Origin: Methylobacterium mesophilicum SR1.6/6
GTDB taxonomy: Bacteria > Pseudomonadota > Alphaproteobacteria > Rhizobiales > Beijerinckiaceae
DNA length: 64,000 bases
Assembly: GCF_000364445.2 (NCBI RefSeq)
Contig: NZ_CP043538.1
Span: 6,467,302-6,531,301, forward strand
Direction: 5' to 3'
The position numbers were made by a program, and so were the translations under genes. Under the pieces are notes generated by a model that did no database searches, had not been told where the DNA came from, and saw only the letters and a program-made list of their open reading frames with translations. This document shows positions 17,251 to 24,904 of the stretch, one piece after another (positions within the stretch are counted from its first letter, which is position 1; the number at the start of each line of letters is the position of its first letter).

Positions 17251-18474
17251 TCACAGTTTCGCCAGTTGTTGAGGGGTCACAGCCGGATTCGCGACGATCG
17301 CGGGGTCGATCACGCGGCGCGAGCGGATTAGGGCCTGCCCGGCGCGCACGTCGCGGGGAGCGTCGACCCCGATCACGGCCGTGACGGCCCCCGTTTCGTC
17401 CAGGAGCCAGGCCGAGAAGGAGGCCTCGCCCGCGCGACCGCGCATGACGAAGGGACCGCAAGACCCGTCCGCCGGTCGCGCCGCGACGTCGCCGGCGACC
17501 TGGAGCGAGCGGCCGTGCTGGTCGGTCCAGAACCAGGGCACCGCGTCGTATGGCTCGCCGGCGCCCGCCATCGCGCGGCCGACCGCGGCGCCGTGGTCCT
17601 GGGCATGGCGCCACGTCTCCCATCGCAGGCGGCGACCCAGCCGCGGGGACCAGAACGCCGCCACGTCGCCCGCCGCGTAGATGTCCGGAAGGTTCGTCCG
17701 GCCGAACGCGTCGACCGCGATCCCGCCGTCGAGCGCGACGCCCGCGGCCTCGGCCAGCTCGGTGTTGCGCACCATTCCGATCCCGGCGACAACGACGTCG
17801 GCCGCCACCGCCGTGCCCTCAGCGAGGATGACTGCCTCGGGAGTCACGGCGGCCACGCCCGACCCGAAGATCAGCCGGACCCCCGCGCCGCGATGCAGGT
17901 CGGCAAGCCAGGCGGCGATCCCGGGCGGCAGCGAGCGGCCCATGACGGTCGGGCCCGCCTCGACCACCGTGACCGCGCAGCCGCGGGCGCGCGCCGAGGA
18001 CGCGACCTCCAGCCCGATCACCCCCGCCCCGACGCAGACGACGCGGGCGCCAGGGCTCAGGCGGGCGCGCAGGGATCGGGCGTCGTCGAGGGTGCGCAGG
18101 GCGAGCACCCGCTCTGCCCCCGGCACGTCGAGGCGGCGCGCCCGCCCGCCGGTGGCCAGCAGCAGCGCGCCGTAGCGCAGGCTGCGGCCGTCGGCTAGGT
18201 CCACGGTCCGCGCCCCCGGGTCAATGCGGGTGGCCGCGGTTCCCCCGATGAACGCGATCTTGTTCTCGGCGTCGTGCGCCTCCGGGTGGAAGTGGCTGAC
18301 CGCGGGCTCCGCGGCGGCGGTGAGCCACTCCTTCGACAGGGGCGGCCGCTCGTACGGCCGCTTCGCCTCGTCGCCGACGAGGAGGATGGGGTCAGCGAAT
18401 CCGGCCCGACGCATCGCGGCCGCCGCGTGTGCGCCGGCCTGGCCGGCGCCCACGATGATCGCGGGATCGGCCAC
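17251..18474 (-). CDS. FAD-dependent ferredoxin reductase (AibF/BphA4-like)
   Basis: NAD(P)H:ferredoxin reductase of about 407 residues that would pass electrons to the Rieske ferredoxin encoded 2 bp upstream. The FAD dinucleotide fold is AIIVGAGQAGAHAAAAMR, followed by ERPPLSKEWL, the NAD(P) fold VVCVGAGVIGLEVASSARARG, and the FAD-site motif NLPDIYAAGDVAAF. The C-terminal reductase domain has QVAGDVAARP and AWLLDETGAVTAVIGVD. I chose a GTG start at 18474, right after the ferredoxin stop, because the dinucleotide fold begins four codons later. It resembles reductases of Rieske-type oxygenases and of the 2-aminoisobutyrate monooxygenase. It is the only such reductase in the locus and may serve both ferredoxins. 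Confidence 0.92.
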   Translation of the reverse strand: MADPAIIVGAGQAGAHAAAAMRRAGFADPILLVGDEAKRPYERPPLSKEWLTAAAEPAVSHFHPEAHDAENKIAFIGGTAATRIDPGARTVDLADGRSLRYGALLLATGGRARRLDVPGAERVLALRTLDDARSLRARLSPGARVVCVGAGVIGLEVASSARARGCAVTVVEAGPTVMGRSLPPGIAAWLADLHRGAGVRLIFGSGVAAVTPEAVILAEGTAVAADVVVAGIGMVRNTELAEAAGVALDGGIAVDAFGRTNLPDIYAAGDVAAFWSPRLGRRLRWETWRHAQDHGAAVGRAMAGAGEPYDAVPWFWTDQHGRSLQVAGDVAARPADGSCGPFVMRGRAGEASFSAWLLDETGAVTAVIGVDAPRDVRAGQALIRSRRVIDPAIVANPAVTPQQLAKL

Positions 18475-18476
18475 GC

Positions 18477-18890
18477 TCAGACGTCCACCACGATGTACTC
18501 GCCTTCGACGCTGACCGGTACGGTCTCGGCCACGTAGGGTCCCTCGACGACGCTCGCCCCGGACTGCGCGGACACGGGGTAGGACTTCGAGCGGATGCGC
18601 TCGGGGTCGCAGTAGGACTGACCCGTGCGGATATCGAACTCCCAGCCGTGCCAGGGGCAGCGGACGAACTCGCCGGGCCGGATCGTCTCGTAGTGGCCGG
18701 GCCCCTTTGAGCGGACGAGCCCCGTGACGACCCCGGCGCACAGGCTGCCGCCCTGATGGGGGCAGCGGTCGAGCATGCCGTAGTACTCGTTCTCCAGGTT
18801 GAAGATCGCGATTGGCCGGCCTTTCACCACGAAGCGCTTGCGGCCGCCCGGCGGGATCTCGCTCGTCGGGGCGACGACGTGCCGGCTCAC
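18477..18890 (-). CDS. Rieske [2Fe-2S] ferredoxin (AibG-like)
   Basis: A 137-residue Rieske protein that should carry electrons from the reductase to the amidohydrolase-fold pair. Cluster ligands are Cys43 and His45 in CPHQGG and Cys78 and His81 in CPWHGWEFD. The two motifs are separated by 32 residues, about twice the usual spacing in ferredoxin components, because of an insert containing LVRSKGPGHYETIRPGEF. The GTG start at 18890 overlaps the stop of the type-A gene by 4 bp and the reductase follows after 2 bp, so coupling is tight. No membrane or signal segment is present. A Rieske oxygenase large subunit is absent nearby. Confidence 0.93.
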   Translation of the reverse strand: MSRHVVAPTSEIPPGGRKRFVVKGRPIAIFNLENEYYGMLDRCPHQGGSLCAGVVTGLVRSKGPGHYETIRPGEFVRCPWHGWEFDIRTGQSYCDPERIRSKSYPVSAQSGASVVEGPYVAETVPVSVEGEYIVVDV

Positions 18891-19993
18891 GCCGCGACCC
18901 CGTAGAGGGCGTGGGCATTGCCCGAAAAGAACCCCCGCCGCTCCGCCTCGCCGATCTTGAGCGGCAGTGCGTGGGCCGGGTCGTCGAAGTCCCAGTGCGG
19001 ATAGTCGGTGGCGAACAGCAGCCGGTCCCAGCCCATCCACTGAATCGTGTCGAGCAGGTGCGCCCGCGGCTCCGGCTCCTCCATCGGCTGGCTCGTCCAC
19101 CACACGTGCTCGCGCAGATACTCGCTCGGCAGACGCTTCAGGTGCGGCGTCTCGGCCTTCAAGCTTCTCCAGAGCTTGTCCAGTCGCCACGCGCAGGCGG
19201 GCGCCCAGGCGAAGCCGGCCTCGACCATGATCACCTTGAGCGTTGGGAAGCGCTCGAAGATGCCCTCGACGACCATGCTGGCGAGGCCGGCCTGGCAGCT
19301 CTGGGCGTGACCGGCCATCTCCTCGATGTAGTAGCTCGGCCAGCCCGTGCTGGTGATCGGGTTGCCGCCGTAGCCGAAGGCGTGGACCGCCACCGGAAGC
19401 CCGGCCTCGGCCGCCGCCTCGTAGATCGGCCAGTAGCGCCGGTTGCCGAGCAGCTCGCCGGTGCGGGACAGGACGAGCACCTGGACGAAGTCCGTATCGC
19501 CGGCCCAGTGCCGGATCTCCGCGGCGGCCGCGTCGGCGAACTCGTAGGGTACGACGATCGACGCCTTCAGGCGAGCGTCCTTCGAGGTCCACTCGGCGCG
19601 TTGCCACTCGTTCGTCGCGCGGCAGAGCGCGGCGCAGAGCTCGGGGTTGGCGATCCCCTGGCCCGATTGGAGCGGGTTGAGGATGCCGAGCCCGACGTTG
19701 TTAGGATCGAGGTGCTGGGCCTGCATGAACGAGAGGCTCGACCCGGCCCGGCCGCCCTCGGGCGGCACGGCGTCGCGGCGCGCCGCGTCGGGCTGGGCCT
19801 TGGGGTAGGCGGGCCCGGCCTGCATGCCAAGGCGGCGCCCGGCGTCGAAGACCGCGAGGTGCTCGCGCCAGCGCTTCGATAGCCAGGGATCGAAGTCGCT
19901 GGCCGAGCGGCGCATCGGGTGGATATCGCAATCCGCGATCGCGGGTCGCGCCGCAGCGCGCACCACCGCATTAGGCTTGACGCTGACGTTCAT
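18887..19993 (-). CDS. Amidohydrolase-fold protein, type A copy 1 (AibH-like hydroxylase subunit)
   Basis: A 368-residue member of the amidohydrolase-2 family. Metal-site candidates are Asp21/Asp23/His25 in ADCDIHP, His204 in VAVHAFGYGG, and Asp330 in LFATDYPHWDFDD. GHAQSCQAGLASMVVEGIFE and QPMEEPEP are shared with copy 2 (22553) and copy 3 (26315). It overlaps the type-B gene upstream and the Rieske gene downstream by 4 bp each, so subunits A and B and the ferredoxin are likely made in step. Known families with this fold include decarboxylases and hydrolases, but coupling to a Rieske ferredoxin and reductase points to the AibH1H2-type monooxygenase. In-frame sequence upstream of 19993 belongs to the antisense of type B and was excluded. 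Confidence 0.88.
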   Translation of the reverse strand: MNVSVKPNAVVRAAARPAIADCDIHPMRRSASDFDPWLSKRWREHLAVFDAGRRLGMQAGPAYPKAQPDAARRDAVPPEGGRAGSSLSFMQAQHLDPNNVGLGILNPLQSGQGIANPELCAALCRATNEWQRAEWTSKDARLKASIVVPYEFADAAAAEIRHWAGDTDFVQVLVLSRTGELLGNRRYWPIYEAAAEAGLPVAVHAFGYGGNPITSTGWPSYYIEEMAGHAQSCQAGLASMVVEGIFERFPTLKVIMVEAGFAWAPACAWRLDKLWRSLKAETPHLKRLPSEYLREHVWWTSQPMEEPEPRAHLLDTIQWMGWDRLLFATDYPHWDFDDPAHALPLKIGEAERRGFFSGNAHALYGVAA

Positions 19994-21054
19994 GCTACCG
20001 TCTCCCTCAGGCGGGCGTAGGTTGCCCGCGGATTGTCGTGGGTAATCTTGCGCAGCAGGCCTCGCGGCAGACCCTCGGGGATCGCGGCCGTGCCCTCGAA
20101 CTGCCCATGCGGGTAGTCGGTCGAGAACAGGAGCATGTCGTCGGACTGCATGTGCTCTACGAGCCGCGCGAGGTCGGCCGGTTCCGGCGGAGCGTCGGTC
20201 GGGGTGAGCGACAGCCGGACGTTCGACCGGACGATCTCGGCGGGCGGCCGGTCGACCCAGGGAATCTCCATCCGCAGCCCGTGCCAGTACTTCGTCAGCC
20301 GCCACAGGTGGGCCGGCAGCCACGTCCAGCCCGATTCGAGCAGCACGACCTTCAGGTCCGGGTACTTCGAGAACACGCCCTCGCAGATCAGGCTCGTGAG
20401 CTGCGTCTGGAAGGCTTGCGCCTGCGCGAAATAGTCCTCTGTGTAGTAGCTTGGCCAACCCATCGCGGTCGGCGGGTTGTGATAGTTGCTGCCGGCGTGG
20501 ATGCCGACGGCCAGGCCGTGGCGCGCAGCCGCCGCGTAGATCGGCCAGTACAGCCGCCGCCCGAGCGGGTGCTCACCGCTCGCGAGGAGCAGCACCTGCA
20601 CGAAGCGCGGGTCGGCCGCGCAGCGCTCGATCTCGTCGACGGCGAACTCGACGTTTCGCGTCTGGACCACGATGCTGGCGCGCAGGCGCGGCTCGCGGTC
20701 GAGCCACTCGCGGGCGATCCACTCGTTCACGGCGCGCGCAAAGGCGGCGGCCATGTCTTCAGCGAACAGCATCTGTACGCCGTACAGGCAGTTGAGGATT
20801 GCGAGCGACGAGCCGAACGCGTCGAGGCACTCGCCCCGCATCTGCGCGAGCGTCCCGGCCGGCCTGCCCACCGCGGGCCGCCAGTCGGCGCGTGCCGTGA
20901 TCGGCGCGTTGGCCGGGTAGCTGATCGTGTTCAGCTCGTCGATCCCGCGGGTCTCGACCATCGCCCGCCAGTGACCGTCCATGTACGGCAGCAGGGCGTC
21001 CAGCCCGGGGACCGTCGGATGGACGTCGCAGTCAATCGCGCCCGGCTCGATCAT
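19990..21054 (-). CDS. Amidohydrolase-fold protein, type B copy 1 (AibH-like hydroxylase subunit)
   Basis: A 354-residue amidohydrolase-2 family protein, distantly related to its type-A partner. Metal-site candidates are Asp8/Asp10/His12 in IDCDVHP, His186 and His192 in GIHAGSNYHNP, and Asp313/His316 in FSTDYPH. The ATG at 21054 follows AGGGA and begins two residues before the first conserved block; a TTG 42 bp further up is a weaker alternative. The gene overlaps type A by 4 bp and follows the MFS gene by 51 bp. Together with type A it should form a heteromeric enzyme, by analogy with AibH1H2, where one subunit is catalytic. Which subunit here holds the active metal centre cannot be told from sequence. 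Confidence 0.87.
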   Translation of the reverse strand: MIEPGAIDCDVHPTVPGLDALLPYMDGHWRAMVETRGIDELNTISYPANAPITARADWRPAVGRPAGTLAQMRGECLDAFGSSLAILNCLYGVQMLFAEDMAAAFARAVNEWIAREWLDREPRLRASIVVQTRNVEFAVDEIERCAADPRFVQVLLLASGEHPLGRRLYWPIYAAAARHGLAVGIHAGSNYHNPPTAMGWPSYYTEDYFAQAQAFQTQLTSLICEGVFSKYPDLKVVLLESGWTWLPAHLWRLTKYWHGLRMEIPWVDRPPAEIVRSNVRLSLTPTDAPPEPADLARLVEHMQSDDMLLFSTDYPHGQFEGTAAIPEGLPRGLLRKITHDNPRATYARLRETVA

Positions 21055-21105
21055 CGCACTTCGTCCCTCGTCATCGCGCTCGTCCTCTCCCGCCAACCCG
21101 AAAAA

Positions 21106-22455
21106 TCACTCGCGCCCGACCGAGGGGGCGCCGCCGATGCCGGCAGGCGGCGCGGGAGCGACGGCGCCCGGGGCATGCTCGGGCGTGCGCACCATCATCA
21201 TCAGCAACCCGCCGATCAGCCCGATCGCGGCCAGGAACGTGAAGCCGGCCGAGACGTCGCCGGTCATCGTCTTCAGCCAGCCGACAACGACCGGGCCGAA
21301 GAAGCCGCCGACGAGGTTGGCCACCGCGCCGCTGAACGCGATCGCGACGATCGCCTGCCGGCGCGGCAGGAGCTGGGTGAACATCACGGTCATGAGCGGC
21401 AGCGTCATGAACATGAAGAAGCCGCTTAGCGTCACGCACACCATCATCGCGGCGACCGATCCGGCGCCCGTGCGCGAACTCGCGTAGAGGAGCGCGGCGA
21501 GCAGGAGCATCGGGATCGCCCCGTGTAGGCGCCGCTCGTTGAAGCGGTCGGAGCTGAGGCCAATCAGCCAGATGCCGAGGACGCTCGCCGCGTAGGGTAG
21601 CGCGGTGAGTACGCCGACGCTGCCGATGCCGAGCGCGCTCGCGTCCTTGATCGCTGTCGGAAGCCACAGCGTGAAGCCGTAGGCGATCATGTTGTTGAAG
21701 GTCTTGGCAACCAGCAGCAGCCACACGCCGGGATGGAGCAGCACCCCGCGTAGGTCCACCGGGCCGAGGCTCGCGTCGAACTGAGCCTGCTCGCGAGCTA
21801 GCCCATCTGCCAGCGCGGCGCGCTCGGCGGGTTCGAGCCAAGCCGCCTCGTCGGGCGTGTCCGGGATGAAGCGCGACCAGACCAGCGCGTAGATCAGCGC
21901 CGGCAGACCCTCAACCACGAGCATCGTCTGCCAGCTATAGTGGCTGATGATGAGGCCCGAGATCGGCCCCGACAGGAGGGCGCCGACGGGCAGGCTGGCG
22001 TTCCAGGTCGCGAAGGCGCGCGCCCGCTCGGGCTTCACGAACCACTGCGCCAGGATCGCCGACATCGAGGACCAGATCGGCCCCTCGGCGAGCCCAAGCA
22101 GGGCGCGCATGACCAGGAGCGACGCGAGGCTGGTGGTGAAGCCCGTCGCCATAGCGGCGAGGCTCCAGGCCACGAGCGAGGCCAGCGTCACCCGCTTGGC
22201 GCCGAAGCGGTTCGACAGCCATCCGCCCATCAGGAAGCTGACGAGGTAGCCCCAGAAGAACACACCGCCGACGAAGCCGGCCTCGGTCGGGTTGAGACCG
22301 AACTCCTTCGAAATGGCGGGCAGCGCGGTGCCGATGTTGACGCGGTCGAGGTAGGAGATCGTGTAGACGATGAACACGCTCGGCAGGATATGCGCCCAGC
22401 GCTTGCCGAAGCCGATCGTCTCCGTCTCTGGGCGGGGCGCCGCAATATTGGCCAT
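21106..22455 (-). CDS. MFS transporter within the hydroxylase operon
   Basis: A 449-residue, 12-helix transporter distinct from the ACS-type genes around it. It begins MANIAAPRPETETIGFGKRW, and helix 1 reads ILPSVFIVYTISYLDRVNIG. Conserved loop text includes GGWLSNRFGAKRV and LGLAEGPIWSSMSAILAQWF. The ATG at 22455 has GGGAGG upstream; the ORF extends further but without conserved sequence. It sits between the two hydroxylase gene pairs, 97 bp after type A copy 2 and 51 bp before type B copy 1, suggesting that it imports the shared substrate. Confidence 0.9.
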   Translation of the reverse strand: MANIAAPRPETETIGFGKRWAHILPSVFIVYTISYLDRVNIGTALPAISKEFGLNPTEAGFVGGVFFWGYLVSFLMGGWLSNRFGAKRVTLASLVAWSLAAMATGFTTSLASLLVMRALLGLAEGPIWSSMSAILAQWFVKPERARAFATWNASLPVGALLSGPISGLIISHYSWQTMLVVEGLPALIYALVWSRFIPDTPDEAAWLEPAERAALADGLAREQAQFDASLGPVDLRGVLLHPGVWLLLVAKTFNNMIAYGFTLWLPTAIKDASALGIGSVGVLTALPYAASVLGIWLIGLSSDRFNERRLHGAIPMLLLAALLYASSRTGAGSVAAMMVCVTLSGFFMFMTLPLMTVMFTQLLPRRQAIVAIAFSGAVANLVGGFFGPVVVGWLKTMTGDVSAGFTFLAAIGLIGGLLMMMVRTPEHAPGAVAPAPPAGIGGAPSVGRE

Positions 22456-22552
22456 GACGTGTCCTCCCGAACGTCGTCGATCCATCGCCGAGGCACCTTC
22501 TCGTGGGGCGGCCATCGGGTGTCGATATGTGTGCCGCGCTCCCGCGGGCGTC

Positions 22553-23662
22553 CTACGCCGCGACCCCGTAGAGGGCGTGGGCGTTGCCCGAGAAGAACCC
22601 CCGCCGCTCCGCCTCGCCGATCTTGAGCGGCAGCGCGTGGGCCGGGTCGTCGAAGTCCCAGTGCGGATAGTCGGTGGCGAACAGCAGCCGGTCCCAGCCC
22701 ATCCACTGAATCGTGTCGAGCAGGTGCGCCCGCGGCTCCGGCTCCTCCATCGGCTGGCTCGTCCACCACACGTGCTCGCGCAGATACTCGCTCGGCAGAC
22801 GCTTCAGGTGCGGCGTCTCGGCGCGCAGCGTGGACCACGCCTTGTCGAGGCGCCACGCGAGCGGCGGAGCCCAGGCGAAGCCCGCCTCCACCATCACCGT
22901 GCGTAAGGTGGGGAAGCGCTCGAAGATGCCCTCGACGACCATGCTGGCGAGGCCGGCCTGGCAGCTCTGGGCGTGACCGGTCATCTCCTCGATGTAGTAG
23001 CTCGGCCAGCCCGTGCTGGTGATCGGGTTACCGCCGTAGCCGAAGGCGTGGACCGCCACCGGAAGCCCGGCCTCGGCCGCCGCCTCGTAGATCGGCCAGT
23101 AGCGCCGGTTGCCGAGCGGCTCGGCGGTGCGCGAGAGCAGCAGCACCTGCACGAACTCCGGGTTGCGCGCGGCCCAGAACGCGATCTCCGCAGCGGCCGC
23201 GTCGGCGAACTCGTAGGGTACGACGATCGAGGCCCTGAGGCGCCGGTCGGCGGCGAGCCAGGCCTCCTCCTGCCAATGGTTGACCGCGCGGCAGAGCGCG
23301 GCGCTGAAGTCTGGGTTCATGACGCCCTGGCCCGACAGCAGTGGGTTGAGGATGCCGAGCGTCACGTTGTGGGCGTCAAGGTGGTGGGACGCCATGAAGC
23401 TCGGGCTCGACCCCTGGCGCCCGCCCTCCGGCGGGTAGGCGTCGCGGCGCGAGGCGTCCGGCTGGTTCTTGGGGTAGGCCGGGCCCTTGTGCATGCCGAG
23501 CCGGCGCAGGATGCCGTACTGGGCCGCGTACTCGCGCCAGCGCGGCTCCAGCCAAGTGTCGAGGTCGCTCGGCGAGCGTAGGGCCGGGTGGATGTCGCAA
23601 TCGGCGATGCCGGGTGTCGCCGGCGCGGCGGCGAACCGCTGGGGACGGACCTCGACGTTCAT
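22553..23662 (-). CDS. Amidohydrolase-fold protein, type A copy 2 (AibH-like hydroxylase subunit)
   Basis: A 369-residue paralogue of the gene at 18887. It keeps ADCDIHP near residue 21, VAVHAFGYGGNP near 205 and LFATDYPHWDFDD near 331. The last 265 bp differ from copy 1 at only about three positions, and a second block of about 210 bp is also nearly identical, while the DNA between and beyond is much more divergent. The start at 23662 overlaps the type-B gene by 4 bp. The very long open frame continuing upstream through the type-B region is antisense and not coding. Residue differences concentrate around positions 100-180 and 270-285, which could alter substrate choice relative to copy 1. 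Confidence 0.88.
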   Translation of the reverse strand: MNVEVRPQRFAAAPATPGIADCDIHPALRSPSDLDTWLEPRWREYAAQYGILRRLGMHKGPAYPKNQPDASRRDAYPPEGGRQGSSPSFMASHHLDAHNVTLGILNPLLSGQGVMNPDFSAALCRAVNHWQEEAWLAADRRLRASIVVPYEFADAAAAEIAFWAARNPEFVQVLLLSRTAEPLGNRRYWPIYEAAAEAGLPVAVHAFGYGGNPITSTGWPSYYIEEMTGHAQSCQAGLASMVVEGIFERFPTLRTVMVEAGFAWAPPLAWRLDKAWSTLRAETPHLKRLPSEYLREHVWWTSQPMEEPEPRAHLLDTIQWMGWDRLLFATDYPHWDFDDPAHALPLKIGEAERRGFFSGNAHALYGVAA

Positions 23663-24729
23663 GCCACGGGCTCCAGCAGGCGGGCGTAGGTCGCCCGCGG
23701 GTTGTCGACACCGATCTTGCGCCTCAAAGTGTCCGGCAGTCCCGCGGGCCAGGGATCCTGCCCCTCGAACTGGGCGTGCGGGTAGTCGGTCGAGAACAGC
23801 AGCAATTCGTCCGAGCCCATGTGGTCGAGGATGCGTAGCAGGGCGTCCGTGCTCGGCGGCGCGTCGGTCGGCGTGAGCGACAGGCGCACGTTGGTCCGCA
23901 CGATCTCGACGGGCGAGCGGTCGACCCAGGGGATCTCGGCGCGCAGGCCCCGCCAGTACTTCGTCAGCCGCCACAGGTGGGCCGGCAGCCACGTCCAGCC
24001 CGATTCGAGCAGCACGACCTTCAGGTCCGGGTACTTCGAGAACACGCCCTCGCAGATCAGGCTCGTGAGCTGCGTCTGGAAGGCCTGGGCCTGCGCGACG
24101 TAATCCTCGGTGTAGTAGCTCGGCCAGCCGACGGCGGTCGGCGGGTTGTGATAGTTGCTGCCGGCGTGGATGCCGACGGCCAGGCCGTGGCGCGCGGCCG
24201 CCGCGTAGATCGGCCAGTACAGCCGCTTGCCCAGCGGGTGATCGCCGCCGGCGAGCAGCAGCACCTGCACGAAGCGCGGGTCGGCCGCGCAGCGCTCGAT
24301 CTCGTCGACGGCGAACTCGACGCTCTGGACCGGCACCACGATGCTGGCGCGCAGGCGCGGCTCGCGGTCGAGCCACTCGCGGGCGATCCAGTCGTTCACT
24401 GCGCGCGCGTAGCCCGCCGCCATGTCCTCGCTGAACAGGAGCTGCACGCCGTAGAGGCAGTTCAGGATCGCCGTCCCCGACCCGAAGGCGTCCAGGCACT
24501 GCGCGCGGACCTGCTCCAGGGTGGCGGCCGGCTTGCCCGTCCCGGGCCGCCAGTCGGCGCGCGCGCTCAGCGGCGAGCCGGCCGGGTAGCTGATGGAGTT
24601 GAGGTCGTCCATGCCGCGCGTCTCGACGACGGCGCGCCAGTGCTCCTCCATGTAAGGCCGGAGCGCGGCGAGGTTCGGCACGGACGGATGGATGTCGCAG
24701 TCGATCGACGACGCGGGGCTCCACGACAT
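23659..24729 (-). CDS. Amidohydrolase-fold protein, type B copy 2 (AibH-like hydroxylase subunit)
   Basis: A 356-residue paralogue of the gene at 19990 and first gene of the minus-strand operon. It has IDCDIHP near residue 10, GIHAGSNYHNP near 188 and FSTDYPH near 315. About 115 bp (23965-24080) is almost identical in DNA to the matching part of copy 1 (20295-20410). The ATG at 24729 gives MSWSPASSIDCD, close to the first conserved block. It shares a 175-bp divergent control region with the MFS gene at 24905, which holds a 16-bp inverted repeat. It overlaps type A copy 2 by 4 bp. Confidence 0.87.
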   Translation of the reverse strand: MSWSPASSIDCDIHPSVPNLAALRPYMEEHWRAVVETRGMDDLNSISYPAGSPLSARADWRPGTGKPAATLEQVRAQCLDAFGSGTAILNCLYGVQLLFSEDMAAGYARAVNDWIAREWLDREPRLRASIVVPVQSVEFAVDEIERCAADPRFVQVLLLAGGDHPLGKRLYWPIYAAAARHGLAVGIHAGSNYHNPPTAVGWPSYYTEDYVAQAQAFQTQLTSLICEGVFSKYPDLKVVLLESGWTWLPAHLWRLTKYWRGLRAEIPWVDRSPVEIVRTNVRLSLTPTDAPPSTDALLRILDHMGSDELLLFSTDYPHAQFEGQDPWPAGLPDTLRRKIGVDNPRATYARLLEPVA

Positions 24730-24822
24730 GGCCCTGACCTCCCTCAGTCCTGCTTTCTTGGCACCCGCCTCTGCGGGCGGTGTGGCCAGCGACCGCCGAC
24801 CGCAGGCATCATGCCCCAGGAA

Positions 24823-24838
24823 AGTTGTTTCGACAACT
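24823..24838. promoter_or_regulatory. Candidate operator in the divergent hydroxylase control region
   Basis: AGTTGT-TTCG-ACAACT is a perfect 6-bp inverted repeat with a 4-bp centre, lying between the divergent starts at 24729 and 24905. Its form suits a dimeric MarR-type repressor, and a MarR gene lies at 27884 on the plus-strand arm. Binding is inferred. Confidence 0.5.
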
Positions 24839-24904
24839 GGTTTGCATCAGCCCCGCGTTCGGGTCTACTCTGCGCTCAGAACAAGACGGCCACGGGTGGA
24901 GACG

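Noticed and set aside
22553..24724. 723-codon minus-strand frame suggesting an A-B fusion
   Set aside because: The upstream half is an out-of-frame reading of the type-B gene. Type A has its own ATG at 23662 overlapping the type-B stop.
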